64,000 bases of DNA, from contig JAKLEZ010000016.1 in NCBI GenBank assembly GCA_022711465.1, positions 62,001-126,000 on the forward strand, given 5' to 3'. Shown piece after piece: positions 27,401 to 35,648 of this stretch. A model generated the notes under the pieces. The model searched no databases and was not told the DNA's origin. It was given only the letters and a program-made list of their open reading frames with translations. Both the position numbers and the translations under genes were made by a program. Position 1 is the stretch's first letter. Every line of letters starts with the position of its first letter. The DNA comes from Planctomycetota bacterium (lineage in GTDB: Bacteria > Planctomycetota > Phycisphaerae > UBA1845 > PWPN01).

Positions 27401-27961
27401 TCAGTGCTCCTTGCCCGCGTAGGCTTTGGTGCGGGTATCGACGCGGATGAGATCGCCGGTCTTGATGAAGAGGGGCACGCGCACGGTGAGCCCGTTCTCC
27501 AGGCTGGCTTCCTTGGTGATGTTGGCGGCCGTACCGACCGAATGCTCCGGTGCGGCCGTGAGGGTTACCTTGAGGGGAATGATGTCCGGCATCTCCAGGG
27601 AGGTCGGGGCATCGTCCACGAACATGACGCGGTATTCCTGACCTTCGACAAGGAAGGGCTCGTGCCCGCCCAGCGGAGGACCGCTGAGCTCGTACTCTTC
27701 GAATGTCTCGCTGTCCATGAACACTCGGAGGTCGCCTTTGGGGTACAGGTACTGCATAGTCCGCCAGGCTCGGTCGACTTCGGCGACGGGCAGCAGATCG
27801 TCAAGCGAGCGATCCACCGGACGGCCGTCGCGAATGTCGCGGAGGGCGACGTGGACGGTCGGGCGCTGCTTGCCCGCGTGGTGTTCCTGGAAGTCGGAGA
27901 CCTCGTAGACATGGTTCTGGTGTCGGATGAGCATTCCGCGTTTGAGTGGAATGTTGGCCAT
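27401..27961 (-). CDS. efp: elongation factor P
   Basis: Relieves ribosome stalling at polyproline stretches. The 186 residues show three beta-barrel domains: KRGMLIRHQNHVYEVSDFQ with a tip loop HHAGKQRP, then QYLYPKGDLRVFMDSETFEEYEL, and a C-terminal VKVTL/GLTVRVPLFIKTGDLIRVDTRTKAYAG OB-fold. The tip lysine K31 corresponds to the position modified in other EF-Ps (E. coli K34), but the loop is unlike the PGKG consensus and no earp/epmA-type modification gene is nearby. GAGGAG precedes the ATG. It is a single-gene unit with its own extended -10 promoter. Confidence 0.93.
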   Translation of the reverse strand: MANIPLKRGMLIRHQNHVYEVSDFQEHHAGKQRPTVHVALRDIRDGRPVDRSLDDLLPVAEVDRAWRTMQYLYPKGDLRVFMDSETFEEYELSGPPLGGHEPFLVEGQEYRVMFVDDAPTSLEMPDIIPLKVTLTAAPEHSVGTAANITKEASLENGLTVRVPLFIKTGDLIRVDTRTKAYAGKEH

Positions 27962-28274
27962 AGCCTGTCTCCTCGGCTCGGAAATGAAGGTCGCCCTATT
28001 ATACCACGAACCGGGATGGGCAAGGCTGATGCTCGGGGTGGGGCAAGTGGGGGGGAGGCGGTCGGCGGGGAGTGCGGTCGGCGGGGTGGGGTAGCCCCTG
28101 GGCGGGCGGCGTGGGGGGGCGGCGGGACCTCCGGGAGCGAGGAGATTTCGCTGTACGCCGGGTACCCATCCGGGCTATCATTGATGGGAGGGATCCTGGG
28201 GTTTAAGGTGAAACGGGTTTGGGTGACACGGCGGGGGAGTGGGCGACCCAGACCTCGGACAGGAGTGCCCAAGC
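27962..28274. other. efp/prepilin divergent intergenic region with G-quadruplex-like tract
   Basis: No gene. It holds the efp promoter at the left and a strongly G-biased block at about 28035-28135 on the plus strand. GGGG at 28035-28038 and 28040-28043, seven G at 28049-28055 and GGGG at 28067-28070 fit a four-tract G-quadruplex pattern. More G runs follow before the prepilin gene. Confidence 0.5.
27998..28006 (-). promoter_or_regulatory. extended -10 promoter of efp
   Basis: The minus strand reads TGGTATAAT, a perfect TATAAT preceded by the TGn extended -10 element, about 37 bases before the efp ATG. TTG-containing -35 candidates upstream are at imperfect spacing, as is common for extended -10 promoters. 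Confidence 0.55.
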
Positions 28275-29192
28275 ATGTCTCTCGCAGACCGCCATGGTTC
28301 GAGTCGCGGCAGAACCGGCTTCACGCTGATCGAGGTTTTGGTGGTTGTCGCGATCATCGCCCTGCTGATCTCGGTGTTGATTCCGTCCCTGCACAAGGCT
28401 CGCGAGCAGGCCAAGGTCATGGTCTGCAAGACCCGGCTGGGTCAGTTGTACCGCGGCCACGCCTTCTACGCTGCTGACGACAAGCAGGGCCAGTTTCCCC
28501 ACTGGAGCTGGTGGCTGTTCGACGGGGTCGGACACGGCGAGGCGAAGGTCAACTACAACGCGGCGGCCGACGTGTATGCCAAGACCGGCGGCGTACGTTC
28601 GCCCGACTCACGTGTCTGGGTGACCTACGGTGACATCTTCCGGTATCTCCGGGATCCCGAGGTCTACTTCTGTCCCGGGGACACGAAGGTCCGGCCGCAG
28701 AGCAGCTCGATTGGCAATGGCCGGGGCTCGAACGGCCAGCATCCGATTCACAGCTTTGTGCGGGTGGTCGATCCGAATTTCTTCATTCAGAAGAAGATCG
28801 ACGGAGCGGATGTCAACAATGGCCAGCTTCAGCCGGGTGATTTCATCAATCCGGACAAGCTCCGTCCGGGGGTCTTCAAGGGGGACAGCGAGGGCCTGCC
28901 CCAGGTGAAGAATTTCCAGTCAATTCCATGCCGTGTCGGCATGATGTACGAGGAGGACCAGGGGTTGGGGGACCTTGCCATCACCCGGTCTGCGACCCTG
29001 AACGACGGGCACAGCAGCGTCGTGGTGTACACTGACTACATGTCGGCTCGTCATCAGCGCCGCGGTCATATGCTATTCTTCGACGGTCATGCCGAGTTGT
29101 GCGAGACCGACCGGTGGAACAACTACAGCAAGGACAAGTACGTACTCTACCGGGTTCTTGGGGCGGGCAATTACATTCCTCCGAAGCCTTAA
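28275..29192 (+). CDS. type II secretion/pilin-like protein with prepilin leader
   Basis: 305 residues from the ATG at 28275 (ACAGGAGTG upstream). A short basic leader RGRTG-FTLIEVLVVVAIIALLISVLIPSL is a textbook prepilin peptidase site with cleavage after Gly and methylation of Phe. The large globular part includes the planctomycete pseudopilin C-terminal motif HMLFFDGHAEL. Such proteins are abundant in planctomycetes and are probably surface or pseudopilus components; the role of this one is unknown. It leads the co-directional envelope-gene run to 32233. Confidence 0.85.
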   Translation: MSLADRHGSSRGRTGFTLIEVLVVVAIIALLISVLIPSLHKAREQAKVMVCKTRLGQLYRGHAFYAADDKQGQFPHWSWWLFDGVGHGEAKVNYNAAADVYAKTGGVRSPDSRVWVTYGDIFRYLRDPEVYFCPGDTKVRPQSSSIGNGRGSNGQHPIHSFVRVVDPNFFIQKKIDGADVNNGQLQPGDFINPDKLRPGVFKGDSEGLPQVKNFQSIPCRVGMMYEEDQGLGDLAITRSATLNDGHSSVVVYTDYMSARHQRRGHMLFFDGHAELCETDRWNNYSKDKYVLYRVLGAGNYIPPKP

Positions 29193-29210
29193 CGGCGAGG
29201 CGGTCGGGAC

Positions 29211-29606
29211 ATGAGCCATAGTTCAGGCAAATCCGATGCAGGTGGTCGCGGCCTGGGGTGGGGGCGGTTGATCTTGGGGGCCGTGGCGGCGATCTGCATC
29301 GGGGGGACGGCTTGGATCCTCTGGCCTTCGGACGAGGCCAAGCCGGAACCGGGCATCAGTGCGTTCGTGCCGAAGGTTCTCTGTTCATCCTGCGGCTTCT
29401 TTGGGGACGCGAAGGCGGTGGCGTTGGACGGCGACTCCGCGGCGGCACCCGCCCTCGGCCCGGGCTACAAGTGCCCCAAGTGCAACAAACGGACGCTCTA
29501 TGCCAACCCCTACATCTGCAAGAAATGTGCGACCCCCTTTCTGGGGCAGCCGAACGGCGCGGGCGATTTTGTCGGGAAGTGCCCCAAGTGCGGCCTGGTG
29601 AACTGA
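29211..29606 (+). CDS. small membrane protein with zinc ribbons
   Basis: 131 residues, 18 bases after the prepilin gene. A single membrane helix (GRLILGAVAAICIGGTAWILW, about 17-38) precedes an outward or periplasmic part with three Cys pairs: CSSC near 58, CPKC (YKCPKCNKRTLY), CKKC and CPKC at the end. These look like paired zinc ribbons. I do not recognise a named family; position suggests a partner of the prepilin-type protein. Confidence 0.7.
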   Translation: MSHSSGKSDAGGRGLGWGRLILGAVAAICIGGTAWILWPSDEAKPEPGISAFVPKVLCSSCGFFGDAKAVALDGDSAAAPALGPGYKCPKCNKRTLYANPYICKKCATPFLGQPNGAGDFVGKCPKCGLVN

Positions 29607-29670
29607 GTCGCATCTGTCCTGGTCCGGGGATCATTTGCCATCCAGAAGCGGCCGGATTACAAAGGACACG

Positions 29671-30642
29671 ATGACCGCAAGAGGTTCAGTCTGCCTTGGG
29701 TTGGCCCTGGTGGTGCTGGGGGCGAGCGGCGCCGGGGGCCACGCGGCCGGTTTGGACTCTCCCTGCCCGGTCGAGTGGCAGGGCTTGCCCTTTGGTGATG
29801 CCCTTCGCGAATTGGCTGGTCGGCTGGACCTGCCCTATGTCGTTGACGCGTCTGTTTCGGCGGAGGCTGCCCAGACCAGGATTCGACTCCTGGCGTCTCA
29901 TGTGGATGGTCGGCAAGCGTTGCGGTGGCTGGCTCGCTCCGCCGGCCTTGAGGCCGTGGTGGTCGACCGCACGATTCTTGTCGCCCGAGGCGACCGATTG
30001 CCTGAGGCGTGGAAATGGCGAGGGGGGGTGCCGGCGCGTGGCCGGGATGGCCAGGAAGCGGCATGGGCGGGGATGCGGGGGCGAGTGGCCGCCGTCGATT
30101 GGGTGGATGCGCCCCTGAGTGTCGTGGTTCGGGATCTGCCCAGGTCATTCGGTGTGGATCTGGTGGTCCATCCCGACATTCTGGCCAAGGAAGTCCTGAT
30201 TCACCTTCAGCAGTCGGCGGCCACGCTGGAGTCTGTTCGCGATGAACTGGCCCGCAGTCTGGACGCCGAGGTGGGCTACGATGATGGTGTCCTTTGGGCT
30301 CGCCCTGCCCACCTGCCCCAGGGCCCCGCGGGATCCGCCCCTGCGTTTATTCCTGAACTTATTAACGCGAAAACGGATCAGCCGCTGCGTCGTCCGGTGG
30401 TGATCGACCGGCCGTTGGCTGACTGGCAGGCATTCCGGGGTGTTGTAGCCCGGGCGACAGGACTGAACTGCCGCGTGGAGGTTGTTGCGGGGGCGGCGTC
30501 GGCCGGGCTGGAGGCCCGGGGGTCTGTCGGGGAGGTGCTCGAGGGCGCAAGGCTTTTAGGGCTCATGAGTTACCAGCTTCAGGCGGGGGGCGAAAAGGGC
30601 TTGCCAACATTGCTCATCCAAGTACGGGCGGCCAACCGATAA
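29671..30642 (+). CDS. secreted protein with STN-like (secretin N-terminal) repeats
   Basis: 323 residues from the ATG at 29671 (AAAGGAC upstream), with a signal peptide ending near GGHAAG. The segment GLPFGDALRELAGRLDLPYVVDASV is typical of the short secretin/TonB-receptor N-terminal (STN) domain. A second copy appears at DAPLSVVVRDLPRSFGVDLVVHPDI and a weaker third at RPLADWQAFRGVVARATGL. No secretin pore domain is present. It follows the zinc-ribbon gene and may act in the same envelope system. Confidence 0.65.
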   Translation: MTARGSVCLGLALVVLGASGAGGHAAGLDSPCPVEWQGLPFGDALRELAGRLDLPYVVDASVSAEAAQTRIRLLASHVDGRQALRWLARSAGLEAVVVDRTILVARGDRLPEAWKWRGGVPARGRDGQEAAWAGMRGRVAAVDWVDAPLSVVVRDLPRSFGVDLVVHPDILAKEVLIHLQQSAATLESVRDELARSLDAEVGYDDGVLWARPAHLPQGPAGSAPAFIPELINAKTDQPLRRPVVIDRPLADWQAFRGVVARATGLNCRVEVVAGAASAGLEARGSVGEVLEGARLLGLMSYQLQAGGEKGLPTLLIQVRAANR

Positions 30643-30684
30643 GCCCCATACGGCGAAAGGGCTTGGGGCACGGAAAAAGCCCTT
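30641..30684 (+). promoter_or_regulatory. alternative stem-loops overlapping a promoter
   Basis: AAGGGCTT (30657-30664) can pair perfectly with AAGCCCTT (30677-30684). Alternatively its GGGCTT can pair with AAGCCC at 30641-30646. The two hairpins exclude each other. No U-tract follows, so this is not a standard terminator. The second arm overlaps the -35 element of the promoter at 30683-30710. Confidence 0.35.
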
Positions 30685-30710
30685 GACGGGTCAGGATTGA
30701 GGTATACACT
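30683..30710 (+). promoter_or_regulatory. predicted promoter for the acidic protein gene
   Basis: TTGACG (30683-30688) and TACACT (30705-30710) are 16 bases apart, predicting a start near 30717 and a ~60-base leader before the ATG at 30776. Confidence 0.45.
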
Positions 30711-30775
30711 TTCCGCGGACGGTAACCGGTAGCTCCGATTGTCGACCCATGTTGTTCATGTGAGGGAGCGTTGAC

Positions 30776-31117
30776 ATGCTGTGTGTGGATTCAAATGCCG
30801 AGGATCTGAGCCTCCAGGCCGTCGCCGATCCTACCTCCGGGGACCGGGCGGAGACGAGTGTCCTGGTGCTTCAAGGCACCGGCCGATTCTCCGCTCCCGG
30901 CTTCGGGCCGGCCATCCGCTGGGCATTCGCCCCGGGGTCGTTCGAAGTTCAGTGTGCTCGTCGCGAGGATGACGAGGAGGAGGACGAGGAAGAGTTCGAG
31001 GACTATCCCTTCGAGGAGGAGGATGAGGACGATTTCGACGACGATCTTGACGATGACCTGGACGACGACCTCGACGACGACGAGGACATGGACGATGATC
31101 TGGAAGAAGAGGAGTGA
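30776..31117 (+). CDS. small protein with extremely acidic C-terminal half
   Basis: 113 residues after a GAGGGAG site. Residues 1-63 form a mixed beta-like region (TSVLVLQGTGRF, AIRWAFAPGSFEVQC). Residues 64-113 are almost entirely Asp and Glu, with DDDL repeating three times. Some planctomycete small proteins have such tails; no function is established. Possibilities are Ca or other cation binding, or a nucleic-acid-mimic/chaperone tail. It has its own predicted promoter, so it is a real, separately expressed unit rather than a repeat artefact. Confidence 0.7.
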   Translation: MLCVDSNAEDLSLQAVADPTSGDRAETSVLVLQGTGRFSAPGFGPAIRWAFAPGSFEVQCARREDDEEEDEEEFEDYPFEEEDEDDFDDDLDDDLDDDLDDDEDMDDDLEEEE

Positions 31118-31201
31118 TTGCCGGGTCCAGATTATCGCCGTCGCACTTCAACCGGGTGACTGATCGACGGACCCGATCACTCACCACTGCGGGGTAACCG
31201 G

Positions 31202-31543
31202 GTGACTGTCTTACCTGAAGAGCAACAGCCGTATACCGGACCGGAGCGACGCAGCCAGGACCGGCGAGCACCGGTCGATCGTCGGGGGGGCCTGGAGCGT
31301 CGCCGGGGGCCGGGTCGCCGCCGGAGTGATCTTCGCCGGCAGGCCGAAGAAGGGGAGATGACCGACGAGCTCCTCGAGTTTGTCCTGGCCGTCGACGAGT
31401 ACAAGCGGATCAACAAGCGCCCGTTCCCGACTTGGAGCGAGGTGTTTGAAGTGATACGATATCTAGGGTACCGCAAGGTAGCGGACCGTGGTGAGCACAT
31501 CGATCGCCCGGCGGGGGATCCGTCGGAGCCTTCGAAGAGTTGA
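31202..31543 (+). CDS. small Arg-rich conserved-looking protein
   Basis: 113 residues from a GTG start. The N-terminal 50 residues are highly basic (GPERRSQDRR, RRGPGRRRSDLRRQ) and the second half is a folded-looking helical segment (DELLEFVLAVDEYKRINKRPFPTWSEVFEVIRYLGYRKV). No named family is recognised. It lies between the acidic protein and a membrane protein; a basic N-terminus next to a polyacidic neighbour makes physical pairing conceivable but this is inference. The start is uncertain because the region upstream repeats ACCGGGTGACTG (31151 and 31197). Confidence 0.65.
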   Translation: MTVLPEEQQPYTGPERRSQDRRAPVDRRGGLERRRGPGRRRSDLRRQAEEGEMTDELLEFVLAVDEYKRINKRPFPTWSEVFEVIRYLGYRKVADRGEHIDRPAGDPSEPSKS

Positions 31544-31570
31544 CCGGATGTTTCAGCCGGGAGATCGGGC

Positions 31571-32233
31571 TTGGAGATGACCGACCAAGCTGCGTTCGTG
31601 TTCAAGACCATCCTTGCCCTGGGACCGCTGGCGGTCTACTTCCTGGGCTTGGGGCTGGTCAACAGCCAGGCTCGCCCGTGCATTCTGAGCGCCCGGGCGG
31701 ACTTCTGCATCCTCGCCACCGTGTTTGTTCCGCTGATCGCCGCGCCCGTTGTTTTGCTGCTGGAGCATGACCAGGTTGGCCTGGTCAGTGTGGCCATTAT
31801 CGGCGTGGCCGGTCTGTTCTTCACCCTGTTGCCCCGTCCGGGCAGCGGCTGGGTGGTGTACAACTGCAGCCCGGCTCAGGGTCGCCGCCTGCTGTACCAG
31901 GCCTACCGGCGGCTCGGCTGGCGGGTCGAGTCGGCGGAGCCCGACCGGCACCGCATTCCCGGGGCCGGCCTCAGCGTCAGCCTGAGTGCTCTGCCTCTGC
32001 TGCGGAGCGTCACCCTCTCGGTGGAGAGTGCCGACCGCCGGGACTCCGCGGCCAAGTCGCACGAGCTGGTCGCCGCGTTCCGCGATGAGCTGGCGGAAGA
32101 GGCCATGCTCCCGTCCGCCACCGGCGTCAGCCTGGTGGTTATCGGCGCCGCCCTCCTCGGCGTACCGATGTGGTACCTGTTCCACAACATGCAACTCATC
32201 GTCGACGTGGTCCGCCGAATCCTGACCGCGTGA
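31571..32233 (+). CDS. four-TM membrane protein of unknown function
   Basis: 220 residues starting at TTG 31571, supported by GGGAG seven bases upstream; an ATG two codons later is an alternative. Hydrophobic helices lie at about 8-30, 42-66, 69-90 and 182-205, with a cytoplasmic-type middle domain (SGWVVYNCSPAQGRRLLYQAYRRLGWRVE) of about 90 residues. I do not recognise the family. It ends the plus-strand run begun by the prepilin gene. Confidence 0.7.
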   Translation: MEMTDQAAFVFKTILALGPLAVYFLGLGLVNSQARPCILSARADFCILATVFVPLIAAPVVLLLEHDQVGLVSVAIIGVAGLFFTLLPRPGSGWVVYNCSPAQGRRLLYQAYRRLGWRVESAEPDRHRIPGAGLSVSLSALPLLRSVTLSVESADRRDSAAKSHELVAAFRDELAEEAMLPSATGVSLVVIGAALLGVPMWYLFHNMQLIVDVVRRILTA

Positions 32234-32328
32234 GCATTCCTGGCGGGTGAACTCGCGGCGTACCGCGGAAGCGCCTGCCCTACCTTGTGATCGTGGTCAC
32301 ATCGGGTATCCGACGTTGTGGGCGTCTT

Positions 32329-33522
32329 CTACAGCCGGTACTGCGGGATTTTCAGCAGCTCGCCGTTCTTCAAGGCGGACTGATGGGCGACGATTCCGGC
32401 CACGGTCATGTTGAGGGCCTGGGCGATATCGATGAGGGGTTTGCGGTTCTCGAGGATCGCGGTGACGAACTCGTTCATCAGGTATCCGTGCGAGCCGCCG
32501 TGGCCGCCGGCGTCGACCTTCGGGGGGAGCGGCGGGCGCTTGAGGTTGGGCAGGTTTTTCTCCAGACCCTCGTATTTGCCGTAGAACGAGCCCTTCTGGC
32601 CGCGGATCCGGCCCTTTTCGCCGCTGTCGCCGGGGGTATCCCAGCTGACCGCCATCCGCGACATGCCGCCCTCGCTGGTGCGGAACAGGGCGATCTCGGT
32701 GCCGAACGGGTTCTTGTAGGGGTTGTTCGCCGGCTTGAGTTGATTGATGAGGCTCGGGATTCCCATGCACGAGACTTCGGTGAAGCTTCCGCCGCTGGCC
32801 CCCACGTAGTAAGCGTTGGAGTGGGTGGGGTACCACTGCGGAGGCAAGCCGACGCGCCAGCCCTTGTAGGACGGGATGGGCTCGGACATATAGTGGTAGT
32901 ACTCGCCTTCGGAGTAGACCAGCTTGCCGAGGCCGCCGGCGTTGTAGATCTGCCGCATGGCGTAGAGGTCTTCGTGGAAGTAGGAGGTTTCGAACAGCAT
33001 ATACTTTCTTCCGGTGTTTTTGACCGCCTCGAAGAGCATGTCGGCCTCCTCGAGCGAGCCGAAGACTGCGGGTACGGCCGAGGCGACGTCCTTGCCGCTC
33101 TTCAGCACCTCGATGCACAGCCGGGCGTGGCTTGGGGCGTCGGTGGCGACGAACACCGCCTCGATGGACTTGTCCTTGATCATCTCCTCGAGCGAGGGGT
33201 ACGTCTTGTCGCAGCGGCAGGCCTTGGCCAGTTCGGCGCAGCGGTCGGGTTGCAGGTCGGCCACGCCCGTGATCTGGACGTTGGGGTGGTCCTGGAAGCT
33301 GAAGGCGGCCCCGAAGCTGCAGACTCCGTAGCCCGCGATGCCGACCTTGATCTTGCGGTCCGAGACCGGCTTCCAGCCCTTCGAGGCGTTCGGATCGGTG
33401 GGGGCCTTCTCGAAGCCCTGAATCACCTTCTCCTCGGCCCGGGCGGTCTGGGACAGGCCCAGGGCGGCGGCGCCGGCGCCGACCGCCTGCAGGAATGAAC
33501 GTCGGGTGGATCGATCGCGCAT
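32329..33522 (-). CDS. Tat-exported Gfo/Idh/MocA-family oxidoreductase
   Basis: 397 residues. The Tat signal STRRSFLQAVGAGAAALGLSQTARA directs folded export. A Rossmann domain follows (IKVGIAGYGVCSFGAAF, ITGVADLQPDRC, AVFVATDAPSHARLC) and the C-terminal catalytic-type domain. The canonical EKP motif at the end of the Rossmann fold is replaced by SAVPA (DVASAVPAVFGS), so the usual catalytic lysine is absent. That suggests a changed or lost dehydrogenase activity. Planctomycetes encode many such exported paralogues, thought to act on sugars; substrate unknown. It is a single-gene unit on the minus strand. Confidence 0.87.
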   Translation of the reverse strand: MRDRSTRRSFLQAVGAGAAALGLSQTARAEEKVIQGFEKAPTDPNASKGWKPVSDRKIKVGIAGYGVCSFGAAFSFQDHPNVQITGVADLQPDRCAELAKACRCDKTYPSLEEMIKDKSIEAVFVATDAPSHARLCIEVLKSGKDVASAVPAVFGSLEEADMLFEAVKNTGRKYMLFETSYFHEDLYAMRQIYNAGGLGKLVYSEGEYYHYMSEPIPSYKGWRVGLPPQWYPTHSNAYYVGASGGSFTEVSCMGIPSLINQLKPANNPYKNPFGTEIALFRTSEGGMSRMAVSWDTPGDSGEKGRIRGQKGSFYGKYEGLEKNLPNLKRPPLPPKVDAGGHGGSHGYLMNEFVTAILENRKPLIDIAQALNMTVAGIVAHQSALKNGELLKIPQYRL

Positions 33523-33884
33523 CGCGGGTCCTCCTTGAAGATGTCGCCGGAAATCGGCGAATCAGCGACGTTTACACCGGCTGGCGGGGTGCGTCAAGGA
33601 CGGGCGGGAGATGAGGGATGGAGAGTAGCGAAAGGGGGCTCCCGCATCACAGAGTGGCCTGGGACTGGTCAGCGACAGCGACAGCCATTCTGCGTTTCCC
33701 GTTCTCCATTTTCAAGCCGGTGTCTGCGGCGTGCGATGGCATTCTTCGTCGTCAGGGGTAGAATCCGAGGGGAATGTCTGGCGGCCTGGGGCGATGCGCT
33801 CGACGACTGGGTTGAGTGTGTGGGCGCGAGATGGATTGTCCGGGGCGGTTGCGGGGGGATTGTGGGTCGGGAGGTGGCCTTGCG
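33523..33884. other. intergenic region upstream of the GTPase pair
   Basis: No gene is supported in these 362 bases. It carries the divergent upstream regions of the Gfo/Idh gene (minus) and the GTPase pair (plus), including the predicted promoter at 33736-33764. Confidence 0.5.
33736..33764 (+). promoter_or_regulatory. weak predicted promoter for the GTPase pair
   Basis: ATGGCA (33736-33741) and TAGAAT (33759-33764) are separated by 17 bases; the leader to the ATG at 33885 would be about 115 bases. The -35 matches only four of six consensus positions. Confidence 0.35.
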
Positions 33885-35648
33885 ATGGATTTGACCGAGG
33901 CACTGGAAGTCCTTGCCCGGGAGGGTTCACGGCTTCGCGATCCCTGGGCCTTGCCGTGGGAGGATCGCGACCAGCAGGCGGTCCATGCCCTTCGGTTTCG
34001 GTCGAACCTCGACGCGGAGGGCCAATCCCTGTTGATGGTGGCCGTGCTCGGGGGGGCTTCGTCCGGCAAAAGCACGGTGTTCAATAATCTGCTCGACGGT
34101 CATCGGGCCAGTTGCGTCACGGTGAAGGCCCATTCGACCCGAGGTGTCATCATGGCGGTTCATCAGGACCACCGCGACCGGATTGGCCGGTGGTTTGGCG
34201 AGCCGCAGCTCATGTTTCCCTCGCTGAAGCTGCATGAGGTCGGCATCGAGGAGGCGGTGCTGGGCGATCCCGCGGTCGTGACGGTGGTGTATCACGCCAT
34301 CGAGCGGCTCAAGCCGGTCCTGCTTCTGGACACGCCGGATCTGACCTCCGCCCACTCCGAGCGTGAGGGCGATCTGGCCAAGAGCCTGCTGCCGTGGTTC
34401 GACAAGGTCCTTCTGGTGGTCAACTTTCCGCAGCGGTGGCGGGATCGGCAGGTGGCCGAGTTTGCCGGGGATGCGGTTCTGTTCTGCCCGGACCGGTTCG
34501 TTCTTTTCAACCACACCCAGGAGGGTGAGTTGGGTGATCCCGAGCGTCGGGCCCTCGACGAGCAGGCCGGCCGGCTTCGAGCCCGGTTCGCGATCGTCGA
34601 CTACAGTGCCGGGCGGGGACTGAGGAGGCTCGTACTTCCGGATGCCATCTGGTCGTTGCTGGCCAAGGCACCCGAGCACCGGCTGGGTCTGCTGCGCCGG
34701 CAGGTGCATCGCGCTGCCGAGGACGTTTACAGCGAGAATGAGCTGCGGCGCCAACTGCTGGCCGAACTCAAGGGCCGGCTGCAGGCGTGTGGTGAGAAGC
34801 ACCTGCCCAGCGAGAAAGACTGCATCCGGGCGATGATGACCCAGGAGGAGCAGCAGGCGGTTCTCTGGTTTCGCAACCGGCTGCTGGGGGTCAAGCGCTT
34901 CCGGGAGAAGATGGAGAGTGGGGCGGCCCGCGTCGCCGGCGTGTTGTCGAAGATCCCCGTGGTTGGGCGATTGTTCGAGGCCTCGGCCGATGCTCCTTTC
35001 CTCGCCCGGGACCCGCGAGAGACCCGTGAACAGATTGCCTGGAAGTATTTTGAGAGTTCCTGCGGGTCCTTGCTTGCCGAGTTCAACAAGGTGTCGAGGT
35101 CCAGCAAGTTCTGGAAGCACCTGGGCCGGGCCGCCGACCCTTGTCCTTCGCCCGGCGGAGCGATTCAGGACTACCGGGAGAGAATGGTGCAGGTCATCCA
35201 GCGGCTGGACGGGGCGCTGACGAACTGGGCCAAGGCGGTGCAGAGCCAATGGGAGGGTGTTGGGGCGGCTGTCGCCGGAGCCGCGAGCGCCGGGACTGCG
35301 GCCGCTCTTGTGCTGCTCTATCTCCACGCCGGGCCGATCGGCTGGCTTCTGATCGGCAAGATCGTGGTCGCTCACTGGGCGATTCTGGCGGGTACGATCG
35401 TCACCGGGGCCGCGGGAGGCAAACCGCTGAGGCAGACGATCGTTGCCCTCCAGGAGAAGCTGGGCCTCAGCCGGGAGTATCGGCAGGTTCAGGAAGCGGC
35501 GGTGGCTTACCGGGGACTGATGGAGGAGTTCGCCTGGCAGGTGTCGCGGCAGCTTCACCAGACCGCTGAAGCGTGGGTGCTCGATCCTCAGACTCCGTTG
35601 GCGGAGGCTCTTGACGTGCTCAGTCAGGGCGAGGAGGGTGAGCCATGA
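33885..35648 (+). CDS. dynamin-like membrane GTPase, first of a coupled pair
   Basis: 587 residues from the ATG at 33885, chosen because GGGAGG lies about 10 bases upstream. The G domain has the P-loop GGASSGKST (56-64), a switch I threonine in KAHSTRG and the G3 motif LLLDTPDL (DTPD at 149-152). The G4 position reads FNHTQ instead of NKxD, so guanine specificity may be relaxed or supplied otherwise. A long helical region follows, then two membrane helices at about 459-480 and 484-508 and a helical tail. This layout matches bacterial dynamin-like proteins. Its stop overlaps the next ATG by 4 bases. Confidence 0.8.
   Translation: MDLTEALEVLAREGSRLRDPWALPWEDRDQQAVHALRFRSNLDAEGQSLLMVAVLGGASSGKSTVFNNLLDGHRASCVTVKAHSTRGVIMAVHQDHRDRIGRWFGEPQLMFPSLKLHEVGIEEAVLGDPAVVTVVYHAIERLKPVLLLDTPDLTSAHSEREGDLAKSLLPWFDKVLLVVNFPQRWRDRQVAEFAGDAVLFCPDRFVLFNHTQEGELGDPERRALDEQAGRLRARFAIVDYSAGRGLRRLVLPDAIWSLLAKAPEHRLGLLRRQVHRAAEDVYSENELRRQLLAELKGRLQACGEKHLPSEKDCIRAMMTQEEQQAVLWFRNRLLGVKRFREKMESGAARVAGVLSKIPVVGRLFEASADAPFLARDPRETREQIAWKYFESSCGSLLAEFNKVSRSSKFWKHLGRAADPCPSPGGAIQDYRERMVQVIQRLDGALTNWAKAVQSQWEGVGAAVAGAASAGTAAALVLLYLHAGPIGWLLIGKIVVAHWAILAGTIVTGAAGGKPLRQTIVALQEKLGLSREYRQVQEAAVAYRGLMEEFAWQVSRQLHQTAEAWVLDPQTPLAEALDVLSQGEEGEP

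Noticed and set aside
31151..31208. Direct repeat ACCGGGTGACTG
   Set aside because: Two 12-base copies 46 bases apart; too little to call an attachment or mobile element site.
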